Origin: Rachycentron canadum
Taxonomy: Eukaryota > Chordata > Actinopteri > Carangiformes > Rachycentridae
Direction of reading: 5' to 3'
Assembly: GCA_038496675.1 (NCBI GenBank)
Contig: CM076659.1
Location: 11,386,338 to 11,450,337 of the forward strand
Length of the DNA stretch: 64,000 nucleotides
Shown: piece by piece, positions 1-36,000 of the stretch
Layout of the letters: every line of letters starts with the position of its first letter
How positions within the stretch are numbered: the first letter of the stretch is position 1
Made by a program: the position numbers and the translations under genes
Notes under the pieces: model-generated
What the model saw: the letters and a program-made list of their open reading frames with translations, nothing else
Told to the model about the DNA's origin: nothing
Database searches by the model: none

Positions 1-1144
1 GGGGGGACCCACTACCAACAGAGCCCTATGTGTGTCAAACATCAATCTTCTATAGCTCGTATATGCGCACCCAGCTCTATTTCAGCCTCAGTCATCGGTT
101 ATATAGGCAGGTCATTTTTTTTACTTTCCTTTCCGCTTTTTATTTATTTATTTTTATTTATTTTTTATTTTTTGCTTTTATTTATGTATTTATTTTTTGC
201 TTGAACACAGCAGTTCTGAGTCCGAGATTTTCTATCCATCACCTGCAGCCAGAAAAGCATCATAATCACGAAATGAATTGTAGGAGCGAGATGTAAAGCT
301 AAACATTGTAGATATAATAAATGCCAGAGGCTGCATTAATATTGTAGGAGACTGTAGGTGATAAAGAAAATATTATAAAGCGCCATGAGGTCACTAGAAA
401 ATTGACCTTTCAGTCCTTTAACAGACTGTGAAAGACACGACAGTCTACGGCCACTATAAACTCACCTTTGAGTACCAGAGTCCACTAGAAAAAGAAAAGG
501 AAAAATATAACATAAGTACACATTTTCAGTTGCTGTATTTTTTTTTTCATCAGTGTAAAACCTGATAAATTAGATCTACATCATTTTTACTTCAGAGCGC
601 AAATGCTGTGAGATAATATTTTGAAATATATTTTTTTCAGCTATCAGAAGGCATTTCAGAGGTATTTCATTTCACACACACTGAATGTTTGTCACCAACA
701 TTTATACCAATAGGTCATGGTGGCATGTCGTGCATGCTACTGTAAGCTCACGGAGACTGGCAATGAGGTCTAAACTGTGCTCTTACAGCTAAACTGTCCT
801 TTGTGCTGTCCGTCTCACTGCCTTTATATTGTGTAATTTGAATTACACCGCTTTTCGTTGGAAATCCGCTCTGTTCACCTTCCAGCTGACACACAATTAG
901 GCCCATATAACAGCACACTTCAACACCAATAACAGATTAAAGCCGCCATCATATTTGTAGGATTTTTATTTATTTTTTTGTTGATTTTTTTCCCCCTTTG
1001 CCCTACATGTAACTGCAGAAGGTCGGCGGAGATTTGTTTCCACTCAAACGATTTTAAGTCACTTTTCCCATCATTCAGACGACTGACTGGATTGTTGAAT
1101 GAAGGAGGGATCCATTCAGGAACATTCACTCTGTCCCCATGCAG
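1..1144 (+). other. pax2: pax2 intron 2, 3' part
   Basis: This is the end of the intron before the second paired-domain exon. It holds T-rich low-complexity DNA (115-200, 540-550, 960-990), no coding exon and no recognised repeat family. The stretch at 830-950 (ttgaattacaccgc, acacaattaggcccatataac) is unique sequence with TAATT cores. The last 60 bp supply the pyrimidine-rich acceptor region. Confidence 0.8.
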
Positions 1145-24404
<23,260 letters not shown>

Positions 24405-25395
24405 TTACCATGGAGACCAGCTCAAACTGCAGGGCCAGGGCTTCGGCCTCCATATTGTCCCCGTCTGAGAAACACTGAGGTCAAAGGGAAACGAGGCGGA
24501 ATCCTAAAGGAAACCCAACCCCCCGTGATGTTATGTGATGTGGAGGAAGGATCAGCAAAGGTTGACGCCGGTGCATCTAGCCCAGCTTCAGCGTTAACAT
24601 ACTTTGGGCCTAAAGTGGCTCACGGGCGTTCAAAACTCACCCATCATGCCCTCACTCTCTCACAGGCCTGAACATTTCCAGAATGACTTTAAGAGATTAT
24701 ATAAATATATATATTATAAAATATAAATTGAAGAAAAACAGTGTGAAGAATACCATGTGGAAAAAAATGTTGTGGGTTTTTATTTTTGTTTCTTTGTTGC
24801 TCTTGTTGTTGTTGTTATTTTATTCATGGATCCTCACATTCCTTTACAAGAACTGCAGTATTTTTCTGCTGTAAAGAGAGAAGTCCAGGGGAGATGACAG
24901 TGGTCCCGTAGCTTGATGATGCAGCGACTTGAACCAGTGTTGTGGGGCCCCTCAGACATTTAATGAGATCCTGGCCCCACACTGTAGGGTGGGCTTTACT
25001 CTGGTGCTTTGACTACATCTTTTGCTCCCATTTCCCAAACACAGCATGTCCTACAACATTTTCTGACCCCGTATGGATCAATGGCAACATCACACTCCCG
25101 GTGGCAAACAATCAGATGTAAAAAATGTAAATCATTTTTTAAAAGTATTAAAAATGCGGTGACCGTGAACTCCAAGTGGTCTTGCCAGAATTTTGAATAC
25201 TTTAAATTATTTTTTCTGTCCCTATTTCTTAATGTAAAAAAAAAAGGCATTGAAGATTTTTCAGAACAGTCACATTTCCCTCACTTTCCAGTCACGTCCA
25301 TGTCCATGCATGCTCGTCCTTTGCTCTCTTTTTTTTTTTTTTTTGCACTATAACCTCAGCTTATTATATTTATTTGGTACATTCACATAAAACTA

Positions 25396-25405
25396 AATAA
25401 ATAAA
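25396..25405 (+). terminator. proximal polyadenylation signals (overlapping AATAAA pair)
   Basis: Two overlapping AATAAA hexamers (AATAAATAAA) lie about 1 kb after the pax2 stop codon. They could give a shorter transcript end lacking the Pumilio-type site at 26121. Use is inferred only from sequence. Confidence 0.45.
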
Positions 25406-27142
25406 GTTTAATTAATCGACAAAGCTAAAGCATAAGTTTCAAATGTTTATGTTTTAGGTGTAAAAACACAAAGCAGACAGACATTTTTTTGTGGTCATCT
25501 TTTACACAGTTAAAGTAATACTTTCAAGTTTCTGAAGACATGTTAAGCCATAGCTCTTTGGCTACACGAACAAATCCTTTCAATTCTCCTGGGTTATACT
25601 TCATTCAGCTACTTAGTCATACCACTAGATGCCTACACAGTTTAGAAAGCTGTAAGCAGTTGAGCGAACCGACTGTAAATTAGCTTCAACAATTGCCTTA
25701 CAAACCTGTTTTTTCAACTTAAATTCATGCCTGTTCAATGAAATTAATTGCCTTTACGAACACACATTCACCAACCTCCTTGAGTTACGTTCAACTCTCC
25801 ATAGGGACTGAAAGGAAATACTGATTCAGTTTGCTTTTTGGAAAATATTTTGTGAATGTACTTTTAACTACATTTGCCAAAGACTTAGTTTGATATTTAA
25901 TATTTTATTTACAGTATATGTATGCATAAGTAAAGCAGTATTATCTTTTAAATGCGTAGTCAACACTGAACATGTATGTCGTGACTTTTCAGCAGGTGAA
26001 CATCATGATGCATATGACTGTAATGAAAAAGGTGAAATTCAGTGACTCAATATTCCAACAGTTTGCAACAGTTGCTGCTTTGTAGAATGATTTGTGAATA
26101 ATGTGAAGACAATTCTTCCCTGTAAATAATATCACACACACCATTGCAGTATCATACTAATGTACTGGTTCTCTTTGTAGATATACAGACTGAAAAAAAA
26201 ACATGCATTACATTTGTGTCTTAATGTAATGTTGTGCTCTGAGAAAGTGCACAACTACTATATAACCTGTGGCTGCGTCAGTAGCAGGTTTCAGATGCTA
26301 ACATCACACAGGCTGTCTTTGTCATTTTATTTTATTTTCATGATATTGTCATGATGATGTTTTATGTCACTATGCAATGAGTTAAATGGCTTTCTGTATC
26401 ATCTTTTGTTGCGCCGAACAAGTAAAACCCAGTGAAAAACAGCATAAAAGTTAAGAAGTACAAAAGACCTCAAGTGTGAAATGGTTTCTCTCTAGTTTCA
26501 CTTTTGTTCCACAAATTCCCTTAAATCAAGACGTGATCAAACTGAAGTCCTTGGCAACAATCAAAGATATTGTCCTGTTTGCTGTGAGTAGATGTGATCA
26601 TTATGTTAATCCAAATTACAGTCATCTGTGCCTCCATGTATAGAAACACATCCATGTTTATTCCCAGTCTCATCTCTCCACTCCTTTACAAGCTCTCAAC
26701 CCTGCTGCCAATACAACTCTTTAAGCGCATCTAAGATGAAGTTTACTTTAATTCTACACTAGCAAATACATCATCTGGTACTAGGGTTAACTGTCATTGC
26801 TGAGGGCACCAGATAACAGAGAAACAGACTGCAGTCGTGCTCTTCAGGAGAACCTCTCCTCACCAAATTGCACACGGGATTTACCTACTTCTGTCTATGT
26901 AGCTGGACATATCTAAAGAGGAAACGCTGGCACAGAGTGCAGGCCACGTCATTCAGGCAAAGTCATCGCTTTAGGAAGCGGAGCGCCTCTGAGGGAATGG
27001 GTCTTCTGCTGTTGTAAAGATGATACAGGAGATGTGTCATGGACATAAAAAGGATTTCTGATGAAAATCTATACGGAAAGCCTTGTGGCCTCAATCATTG
27101 TTCTGTTTCAGTTCTGTTCCAATTCTTTTTGTGCACATGAGA

Positions 27143-27148
27143 AATAAA
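27143..27148 (+). terminator. distal polyadenylation signal AATAAA
   Basis: The AATAAA hexamer lies in GAGAAATAAATTC and is followed within 25 bp by T- and TG-containing sequence. It is the last good hexamer before sequence that looks intergenic. It probably ends the long pax2 3' UTR; usage is inferred. Confidence 0.5.
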
Positions 27149-27170
27149 TTCTTTTATATGTCAGTCGTTG

Positions 27171-28454
27171 ACTTGGCGTCTCCCTCATTATTAACCCCAT
27201 AAGAAAATGATTCAGAGTTCAAGGTTTCCGGGGAGCGTTGCTTCTGCTGGTATATTGACGTTTTTTTTATGAAGAGTCAGGATCACAGAAGGCATTCATA
27301 TGGGTTACAGCGCTCAAATATGAAATATACTATGGCTGCACAGCATATTGTTTGTGTGGATTAGCGCGTGGGTGTCTGCAGAAATCATCAGCATCATGAT
27401 TCCTGTTAAAAGTAGCAAAACTATAGCGTACAATAAAAATAACAATTGCATTATTTCAAAGCATGTGTGTCTGCAGGACAGAGAGAGAGAAAAGAGAACA
27501 GAGAAGGGAGAAAGAAGAAGGTGAAACAAATAAAAAGGACAGTGGGGAAGGCTGGAGAGCATTGCCCCAGCTTCTGACTCCAGTATATTTAATGATGCAT
27601 CAGTTTCATACCACACTGCTGCTGCTGCCTCGCTTTCTCCGCACTCTCTACTCTGAAACCCATCCAGTTGTAATTCAATTTCTCTGCTTCCTCTGCCTAT
27701 TGTTTATTTCATGGATCCCCTGTGAAGCATCAAAAGCTGCTGTTTCTGTCAGCCCCTAACTGTCCTATGTGTTTGTCATTCAGGCCTTGTTAAAAGATAA
27801 AAAAACACACACACACACACACGCACAGATCCACACATACACACTAACACTCCCTCTTCTCCCAGCTGAGAATTCCCAGTGGTAAAATTATTCCATTTAG
27901 ATGGGAACTTTTTTGTCACTACCCTGTCTAAATTGGCATATCTGGCTCTCTCGTAGAAACCAATAAACTGTGAACCCGGATGCATCTGTCAGTCAAGCTC
28001 ATCTTTACTTTAGCGGGCCAGATGACAACAACAGGAGAAGAGACACACACACACACACACACCAGTAGAATGGGGCGCACTGATTGGCTCTCATCAGTTA
28101 GGCATTACGAAAAGCACCTGTCATCCTCTGGGCTTCTCAAACCCCGCATGGAGAGGCCCTGCCACGGGGGCCAATGGGCCTCGTGCAAGATGTACTCAAA
28201 CACTTCACCCTCATTGTCAACTTGGCGTGGTGATGCCCTACAGCTAGGCCCCTTTGGCATGATTCATGTCTGTCACTGCTAATATATACAGCAAAATAAG
28301 CCCATTTTAAAGAGCTGGACACAGTCTGACGCAAGTCTTTTCAAATTTGAAGTTTTATTCAGACTTAAACATGTTGCATTAATTATCTATATTTTTCATT
28401 TCACTTTTTTGATGACTGACAACGAAACTTTTCAAATAAGATTGCAGTTTGACA
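27171..28454. other. intergenic DNA downstream of pax2
   Basis: No gene. A purine tract lies at 27478-27545 and short (AC)n arrays at 27806-27822 and 28043-28061. The rest is unique, with a CpG-containing part at 28100-28260. No coding exon is supported. Confidence 0.7.
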
Positions 28455-29055
28455 GCAGTGGTGAAAAAAACAATAAACTAAAAGTATATTTACTCAAGTG
28501 CAGAACTTAAGTGCAGATTAATTTGAGGTATTTGTACATTCTTACTATAATACCAGCAGTGTATTTCCTTTATGTGCTATTTTATACTACTATACTAGCT
28601 GCTGTAGTTTTTACTTACATTTATTTGAAAGCTGTAGTTACTTGTTACTTTACCAATGAATAATACTCCATTAAAAACATTTGACAAGCTCATAAATTAC
28701 AATTACTTTTTTTGTTTAAATAACTTTTCAAGGCTCAAAGAGGTCATCTTATCTGCATTTAAAGATTATCAGGCTAAATTAATCTTTAGACGAGGAACCA
28801 CTGGACCAAACCACAACGTTGTGAATAAAGCAGTTAAAACTAACTGCACCTGGAACAGCTACTTGAATAGATGCATTCCTTGATCAATTTTTTTTTTCAT
28901 TTTTCCATTTCATAACATTCAAAACTGTTATATTTGATAGTTTATTTACTTTTTGCTGATAATAGTACTAAGTACTTTTACGTGGGTGCACTGTTGAAAA
29001 GCAGGTATTTTTACATTGTTGAATTGTTATTTTTATTTATGTAAAGGTTTTAGGT
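28455..29055. mobile_element. diverged percomorph interspersed repeat ('tacttaagtaaaagta' type)
   Basis: It starts CAGTGGTGAAAAAAACAA and contains ATTTACTCAAGTGCAGAACT, TTGAGGTATTTGTAC, TTATTTGAAAGCTGTAGTTA, AACTGCACCTGGAACAGCTAC, GCTGATAATAGTACTAAG and TTTATGTAAAGGTTTTAG. These follow, in order, the segments of a very common percomorph repeat whose ends read 'cagtggtggaaagtaactaagtac' and 'aaaggatctgaatac'. About 600 bp, degraded by many substitutions. The family name is not claimed. Confidence 0.75.
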
Positions 29056-30575
29056 ATGTCCTTCGAACAGATAAACACTGACATGCTACAGTGTTAACAC
29101 CTAGTAATCAATATTTAATCATTAGTCTTTGTGTAAACATCCATGATCCAAGACTTGACGATTCTCGAGGTGCCACATGAGCATGGTATTGTTCAGAGAC
29201 GAGGAGTGGTGGTGGTCTAGCAGTGACATCCTGTCATCTGCCTGCATGGGTGCCTGTCATCAGCCTCATCATGTGGCTGTCATAGTTGATGCTGGCGAGG
29301 GGAGAGGCCAACCCTTCTGTGTCAATCAACGAGCCCTCATTAGAAGCAGCTTTAATTAGTGGCTGCACGGGTGCAGTATTGTTCACAACACCGTCGTAGT
29401 TAACTCTGTTAATCCCAATTGGTTTTGGGTTGGGAGGAGGCTGCAGGACAGCGGTCCAGTGGTATAATGTGAAGCGACTTTAAGTGTTGCTTTGTTGAAG
29501 CAGTTGAGCTATTTTTTATGTGGTTTATACCATGAAAGTAAATATGGTTGACTTAAGTAGATATAAAAGTGTCCCTAAAGAAGCAGCCATGGATGAAAGG
29601 CTTTGAAAATTAAAATAAAGGTTTGTGAAATTGTCCCTGTGAAAATAAGTCATTTTATCCTAAGATTGTTTCAGTGTGGCAGAGGAGTCAGAGAGTTCAA
29701 GCCCAGTCTCTGATGATCCTGATCCTGACAGAACGATGATTATGAGGTTATTTTCACTGTCGGCGGGTGAGACCATCCAGGCGACAAGAACATGACTTTG
29801 TGATGTTTGTAATGAGTGAGCATTGATTGACTCAACACAGCCTAAAGAGGTTTCCTCCATGTTCAAGCTCAAAGGATGCTTGGGCTCTATGCGCATCCTG
29901 TGCTGTAGCATAGTTCGTAATTAGAATAATGAGCAGTCGGAGAGCTGTCTGGAGAAATGCAATTGCTACATTTCTCAACCCAGGCATCATCTGCCAACTA
30001 TATGCTATTATACCATTCCCATCCCTGTTAGATCAGTCACCAGTGCAGAGCAATTTCCCTTCAGGAGCTAAATTACCGTTTTGAATGGCCATTGTGCGAC
30101 ACATTGTGTAATTAAGCACTAAATATGCCTCGCTACCTGATTATGTCACTCTCCCAAAGAGCTGAGGAGCTGTGGGGCGAGGAATGGTTTTCCTGTGTCT
30201 ATGTGGACACATCAAGTGATGGGGAGGGGTTTCAGTGTTGGGGAGGAAGTGTGTAGGGGCATAACAAAAGGCCAAAATGGGTAAAATGGGGTAGCACTGA
30301 CCTGTGTGCCCTCTTCAAGCTGAGAGAAGGTCTTCAGCCTGACAGAAGCCCAGCCTGAGGGGAAGGTTGGGGAGTGGGGGGTGGGAGGTGGGGGGTTGGT
30401 TTGTTTGAGTCCCAACTGTTTTGGTAAAACAGTTCAACAAGAGCATCCAGCCCTTTGCAGCTCCACTAGGAACGTAGGAAGGAGAGATGAGGCAAAGCGG
30501 GAGAAAGAAAAGTGGGAGGCCACAATCACCAACCCCCACCACCTCTGACTGGCTTCACACACCGCTTCAGCCCCC
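29056..30575. other. intergenic DNA with candidate regulatory islands
   Basis: Unique sequence without a gene. Features seen are TGATTGACT at 29824-29832 (PBX-type, two bases short of the full PBX-PREP decamer), the island at 29990-30200, and a G-rich low-complexity stretch at 30355-30405. Confidence 0.65.
29990..30200. promoter_or_regulatory. candidate conserved enhancer downstream of pax2
   Basis: Unique sequence with GAGCTAAATTACCG, TTGTGCGACACATTG, GTAATTAAGCACT (30108-30120) and CGCTACCTGATTATGTCAC. Several homeodomain cores are joined by retained CpGs. Function and conservation are inferred. Confidence 0.4.
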
Positions 30576-30619
<44 letters not shown>

Positions 30620-30626
30620 TACGCAC
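30576..30626. repeat. (AC)n microsatellite
   Basis: About 20 AC units (30576-30614) are followed by ATACATACGCACAC interruptions. Confidence 0.95.
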
Positions 30627-31229
30627 ACTCCCCGATGCCTCCACCTCCTCCCCTACCCAACACCCAGTCACTGTCAGGCCAAACACATGATGAATTGCCC
30701 TGTCAACAGAATTCATTCAGGGACCAATTAATTCAGCAGAAATGAACTAGAGCCATCAGTCGCTGAAAAACTCAGTGCAAAGAGAGCAAAGTAGCCCCAC
30801 TTCAGAAAACGAGGAAGCTAGGGAGGGAACAAGGGAGAGAAGGGTGAGAGTGTAGTGGAGACGAGAGGGCAGGCAAAAGCAAGAGGGAGAAAGAAAGGAA
30901 GAGGGAGAGAGAGCGTAGTGGAAGTTAGTCTGACAGAAATTGGTCATTTAATGCTTTAGCGCACTGGAGACAGCCCCTGTCATAGACGAAGGCATGGCAG
31001 GGGCTCCCCTGGTATTTTATTTATTAATTATCCTATGCAGCGAGGGGCCTTTAACTGTCTCAGTCCAGCCCCGTCAGCCCGACTCCCTGTCATTTTCTTT
31101 CCACAAACAGATCCTTTAACACCGTGCTCCAGGTTAATGGAGACAAAGCCAATATCCAACCAACCTTGCCTTCTCCCCCAAATACAGTATTCATCTGTAC
31201 CTTATCCAGGTAATTATGTCTCAGACGAT

Positions 31230-31540
31230 CTCCTGAATATGTCGTTGGGATGCTAATAAACCACTTTAGAGCTGGCGTGCAGAACATGTCTGACCTTTTC
31301 AACTCACTGCCTCATGGTGGCTACGCCTCCCAAGGAGGGCAGCAATTATTTACACCTTATTGGGAACTGCATGTCATTGGGAATAAACACAGTCCCAAAT
31401 AATTTAATGATGGCTGCATTAATTATTCAGGAAATAACCCAGACAAACTCATGCTTAGTTCCTCATAATTGACTGATATGTAACACGCTTCAGTGTGAAA
31501 TCTTTGTTGATAAAAGAGACGCTTTTCCTGCACCTGCCTA
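31230..31540. promoter_or_regulatory. candidate conserved enhancer cluster, part 1
   Basis: Unique sequence containing GGATGCTAATAAACC, AATAATTTAATGATGG, GCATTAATTATTCAGG (31416-31431) and CTCATAATTGACTG: at least five ATTA/TAAT cores in 200 bp, with no repeat content. The pattern fits homeodomain-driven developmental enhancers. Activity is inferred. Confidence 0.4.
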
Positions 31541-31599
31541 CATACCTGTCATATTTTTTTTTCACCTCAAATGTTCCGTTTCTGTTTCCTTAACAGTGT

Positions 31600-31765
31600 T
31601 GACAGAATTCGACAGAATTGTGCTTGCCAGGAGCTGTTTTGTTGCTAGTGACAAATTAGCATTGTGAAGGGCGATATCAACACCGGCTAATTAAGGTGTC
31701 GTCTGATTTTGGGCTCCAGATCAAGAATCTGCTGATTCATCCCACGGGTGATTATGATGTCCATA
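31600..31765. promoter_or_regulatory. candidate conserved enhancer cluster, part 2
   Basis: Contains GACAAATTAGCATTG, GGGCGATATCAACACCGG, GGCTAATTAAGG (31685-31696) and two GATT(C/A)AT/GATTATG cores, in unique sequence right after a T-rich stretch. Likely a separate element from 31230-31540. Inference only. Confidence 0.35.
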
Positions 31766-32979
31766 TGGTCAACGTACAGTGAGCTATGCTGGGAAACACT
31801 ATCAGCCCACTGCGGCGCTGGCTTTGCCAAAAGTTTGATCTTGTCTTTTGTGGTGGTGTTGGGTGGTGTTCATCAGGACTCTGAATTATTAACAGCATCT
31901 TTTCTTCAAGCCTGGGATCCTCTAGTGGAAAACGCGGGATGAGGGGCAGCTGGGAGGCTGCCTGTGACTGGCTGCCACTCTCCTCTGACATCAGGAAGTG
32001 AAATTCAACGCTGCTTCCACTGTCGTTCATGGATGGGCTTGTGTACTTTGGATGCCCCCTTCTCAGTGTCACTCGGTTTTGAGGAATTATCACACCTCAT
32101 GCAACTTTACATGATTTTCCAATGGGTGTTTTTTGGTTGCAGTGTCTGTCAATGACGTATATTTATATCTTGCCAGTTAAAATAAAAATCCTTTCTATTA
32201 GTTTATATTTCTTGTGACCAAATGGTGAGTAATTACTCCAGGGGCCAATAAACTCTCTCTTTCTCAATCCTCTCCATTCAGTCTTTTACTGTAGTGCTAA
32301 GCACAATGAAATTACACCTAATAGACAACAGTGGCATACAAGCCAAGTGAACCTGACAAATAGAACAGAAAAGCTAACAGAGAAGAAAGAGGTGCTTAGA
32401 CTGACTGTCACAGGTAAAGTGCTTTCCTGATTTCTGTTTACTCACTGTGCTTGAAACTTGACTTGTTTTCCTGCAGCTTGCTGAAGAGATTCTGTCTGTG
32501 AGTCAGCCTGTTGTCAGTGCATCTCGCAAGCAAAAACACTCATTTAGCGTCAGATATGGAGGCTGGAAATAGTTCCCAAGTAGAGCTTTTTAGAGTTTAA
32601 TAACATGGTCAGCTAAAGGAAGCATTTCACAGGTTTCATTCACCTGCATAGGCCATCGTGGTTTGTATGTGAGGACTTCTTGTTGCAAGCAGAGGACAGC
32701 TTATTAACAGCTCTAACACAACCTCCTCTGCGTCTCATCAAACTCACAACCTCAAGTACTGCTGTGCAACAACATGGAAAGGCTATTCTGTTCAAAGAGT
32801 AGAAGGATGGGAGTGAAACCTGCAAAAACAAAACTGCATATGAACAGAGAGGAGATGAGCTGTAGAATATAATTAATTAAATGAGACTAATTAGGAACAT
32901 GAGAGCAGGTGCCAGGCTATGAGCTGACAGGGAAGACAGCGAGACAACATGCCAGCACAAAAAAAGAAAAGCACAGCCT

Positions 32980-33058
32980 CACACACACATACACGCACAC
33001 ATGCAAGTGCACGAGCAAACACACACACCCACGCACACATATGCACACAAACACACAG
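32980..33058. repeat. interrupted (CA)n microsatellite
   Basis: CA units broken by T, G and AAGTG interruptions over about 80 bp. Confidence 0.85.
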
Positions 33059-36000
33059 CTGCGGTTATGAGGGTGTATCGTGACAGGCATGGGGACAAAA
33101 CAACTTTCTGCGTTTTGTCATGTGAAACCCCGTAGGAATACTCATGACAGGAAGCAGAGACCCAGGCACCATGGGGGTCTCTTGCCTTTGTCTCACACAC
33201 ATTCTCTTTATTATTTTGTTCTGCAATGGTGGAAGGAAGTTTGCACAAGCCAAAGATTTTTCTCTCCTAATTATTTCAGCACTTGCTCAAGACTGCAAGC
33301 TGTGTAAATCCACAGACTTCTTTTTCCTCATCTCAGACCCCTTAAAATGGTCTTCATCCTAGAGCTGCTTCAGCAAATCACAAAGATGTGGACAATTCAC
33401 AAAAGAATACATTGATTAATTTCACAAAAAAACTATCTAATACTATCCAATTATTTATACTTATGGTCAAGAATGTATAAAAAGCTATATAAGGTGTCCA
33501 TAAATGAGAACACTTGCAATGAATAAACCCATATGAAATTAGCCTTTAGTCACTATATTTATCATAAATTGAGCACATTCACTGTTCCCAGTCTGTCAAA
33601 TGTGACAAATTGTTGTTTCTGTGTATCTTATATCATTGTAAAGTAAATCTCTTCAGGTTTTGAGCTGGCTGCACTAAGATGCACTAAAAAAGCTGCACTA
33701 AAGAAGCAACAAGATGTCAACTTGGTCTCTGCATTTTTCTTTTCACCATTTTGTAATTTTGTGAAGTAAACAGTGCAACAATAATCAGCACATTATTAAA
33801 TAATGAAAGTAATCCTTCATTGCAGTCCAAAAATGAAAAAAGTACAATGCATTAAATTTAGGTTGGTGCTACTGGTTTCAGTTACACAAGACCAACTAGC
33901 TTTTAGCACTGTCCGTTTTCTTTATCACAGTGTTCATCCAGAGAGAAATAAATCAACCAAAAACCCATCATCATGCAGAAATGAAATTTGCTCTCACGAC
34001 CTGGTCTTCACAATGAGGTATAGCTCTTCTTTGAAACTTCTTTCCTTTAACTTCCCATCTACTAAATAGCTTTATTTCTTACACATTTACACAGCTGCAG
34101 TTTACAGACCAGGCTAAAATGACAGTAATTAGTATTTTGGAGACTGAAGATGGATGGAAAGTCTGTCTAATTTCTTCAAATAGAATCATAAATGAAAATA
34201 AGGGGATTTGATAAAACTTTATTTTCATAAGACTTTCAAGTGGAAAATATTTTTGAAGGCTGAGAAAACGGCACTTTGCACCCCAATTTTATAGATATAA
34301 TAGCACAAAAGCAGTTGTTTTAGCCTGAGTGAGACAAAGTGGAGGAAACCATTTTGACAGGGAGAACTTGATAAAACCTCAGACCTTTTTGTACAGCCAA
34401 TCACAGCCAAACACCAAGCTTCTATACCTAACTTTCCTCCAAGAAAACAGACAACACAACAGCATTTAGAGGGCTACGAGGTTCCTGCAGCCAAGACTCT
34501 GCGAAGCGGACAGCTCAATATCCAGCCTTAGTGTGGCTTGTCAATGCAACACCAAACTCAAGACAGAGAGGGATGGGGGGTGGGTGTGGGGAAGGTTTTT
34601 TTAATTATCTGTGGTTGGGTCGGACTGTGCATCATCATTAGAGAGACTAAATAGCAGTGGTCACTGACTCAGGTAGTGGTAAACGGCACAATTAACAAGC
34701 TGAGGAGGGAGAACTGTATTCAATTTGAAAGCCTTCTCTCCTAATCCATCTCCAGTGATCAGCAGTGCTGCTGAGCTACGCCCTTTTACATTCAATTACA
34801 TTAATCAGGTTATTACCCAGCAAAAAGTCAACATTTTAATCAAGAACTGGCAAAGTAGGGCTGGACATTATACCTAGACAGGCCTAAGTGACAGTCAGAC
34901 AAGGGGAGTGATGATATTCTACTGAAGGTAATCTCATGGAAAATGGCACAGCATGGAAAAGTGGATGCATATATTTTATAATTGATCTGATTTTAAAATG
35001 CTACATTTTTGTCAGCATTCACCAGAATGTATCATCAGTGTTCACATTGGTCTGAATTCATCCTATCTTTTAGTGGGAACTTCATAAATGTGTACAGCAC
35101 ATGTCAAGAATTCAGGCACTGAATTTCTTCACTTTTTTTCTTTTTCGCCTCTAGGCTGCAAATCCTCTTGGATATAATCCTTGCAAGAGTGTTGTTAGCA
35201 CAGCAGGTGTGTATGAAATGTAAAAACACAGCTGCAGGGTTCACATCCCAATAACTATCCTGATAGTCTCAAAATCCTTTGGCATGCTCTTTATGGGAAC
35301 TCTGGAAATACATTCTCAAACATAAGCCATTATTCATGTATGGATGGAAACAACTTGTTTAAATGTATGTAGAGCTCTCCACTGTGGCCAGATGGGGGAT
35401 TATTTCAGGCACAGCAGAAAAAAAGCCAATTTATATGAATATGTGCTTACTTCACAACCAGTTCAAGTTGACTTTGCTGACTGATTGCTGACTGCACACA
35501 CAAAGTGAATCTAATTTAGTAGAACCTCTGGCTAAGCAGTAGTTTCTCGCCCATTTTCTCCCACTAACAGGGAAGAAATCAATTCTCAAGCATCTATGAC
35601 ATTCAGGAGATGCTTGTCTTGTTTTTATTTTTTATTTGATTTTTCTCTCATTTCCACACTTCTTTTTGCATTTTGGCTTGTTAGGAGTTCTGTGATGGCT
35701 GACCCAGGGACTGGGTTCTGATTAATGGAGGAAAATTCTTGTTGTCCACCCCATAATGAGAGAAGACAGAGGTGAGAACAGCTCAATAGGAGAGATAACC
35801 ACTCTTTGATCCAAACGGTCATGCAGAACCTATACTCGCTGCATCGTCAGAAAGTGGACTGCCCAGCTCCTTGCTTTTAAATCTCTCCTCGAAACTTTGA
35901 AAGGGATAAATACACTATGAGTTTGCTTTACTAATTATAATGTAAAACTAAAGCAAGTTGAATTGAAGTCTGTCTGTTGTTAATAATGTAGTTTGCAAAT

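Larger units (their letters stand above)
24405..27170 (+). other. pax2: pax2 3' untranslated region (proximal and distal ends)
   Basis: No coding exon follows the stop. The sequence is AT-rich with a run of TATA/ATAT (24695-24730), a T16 run at 25329-25344 and a Pumilio-type TGTAAATA at 26121-26128. Two overlapping AATAAA hexamers lie at 25396-25401 and 25400-25405, giving a UTR of about 1.0 kb. A further AATAAA is at 27143-27148, followed by a T/G-rich stretch (ttcttttatatgtcagtcg), giving about 2.75 kb. Vertebrate Pax2 transcripts have long 3' UTRs, so the distal end is plausible. The exact cleavage site is inferred. Confidence 0.6.
30627..32978. other. intergenic DNA rich in TAAT-containing islands
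   Basis: No gene. A purine-rich tract lies at 30780-30920. Unique islands are at 30940-31060 (TTTATTTATTAATTATCC) and 31230-31760. After 31800 the sequence is ordinary until an interrupted CA tract at 32980. Confidence 0.65.
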
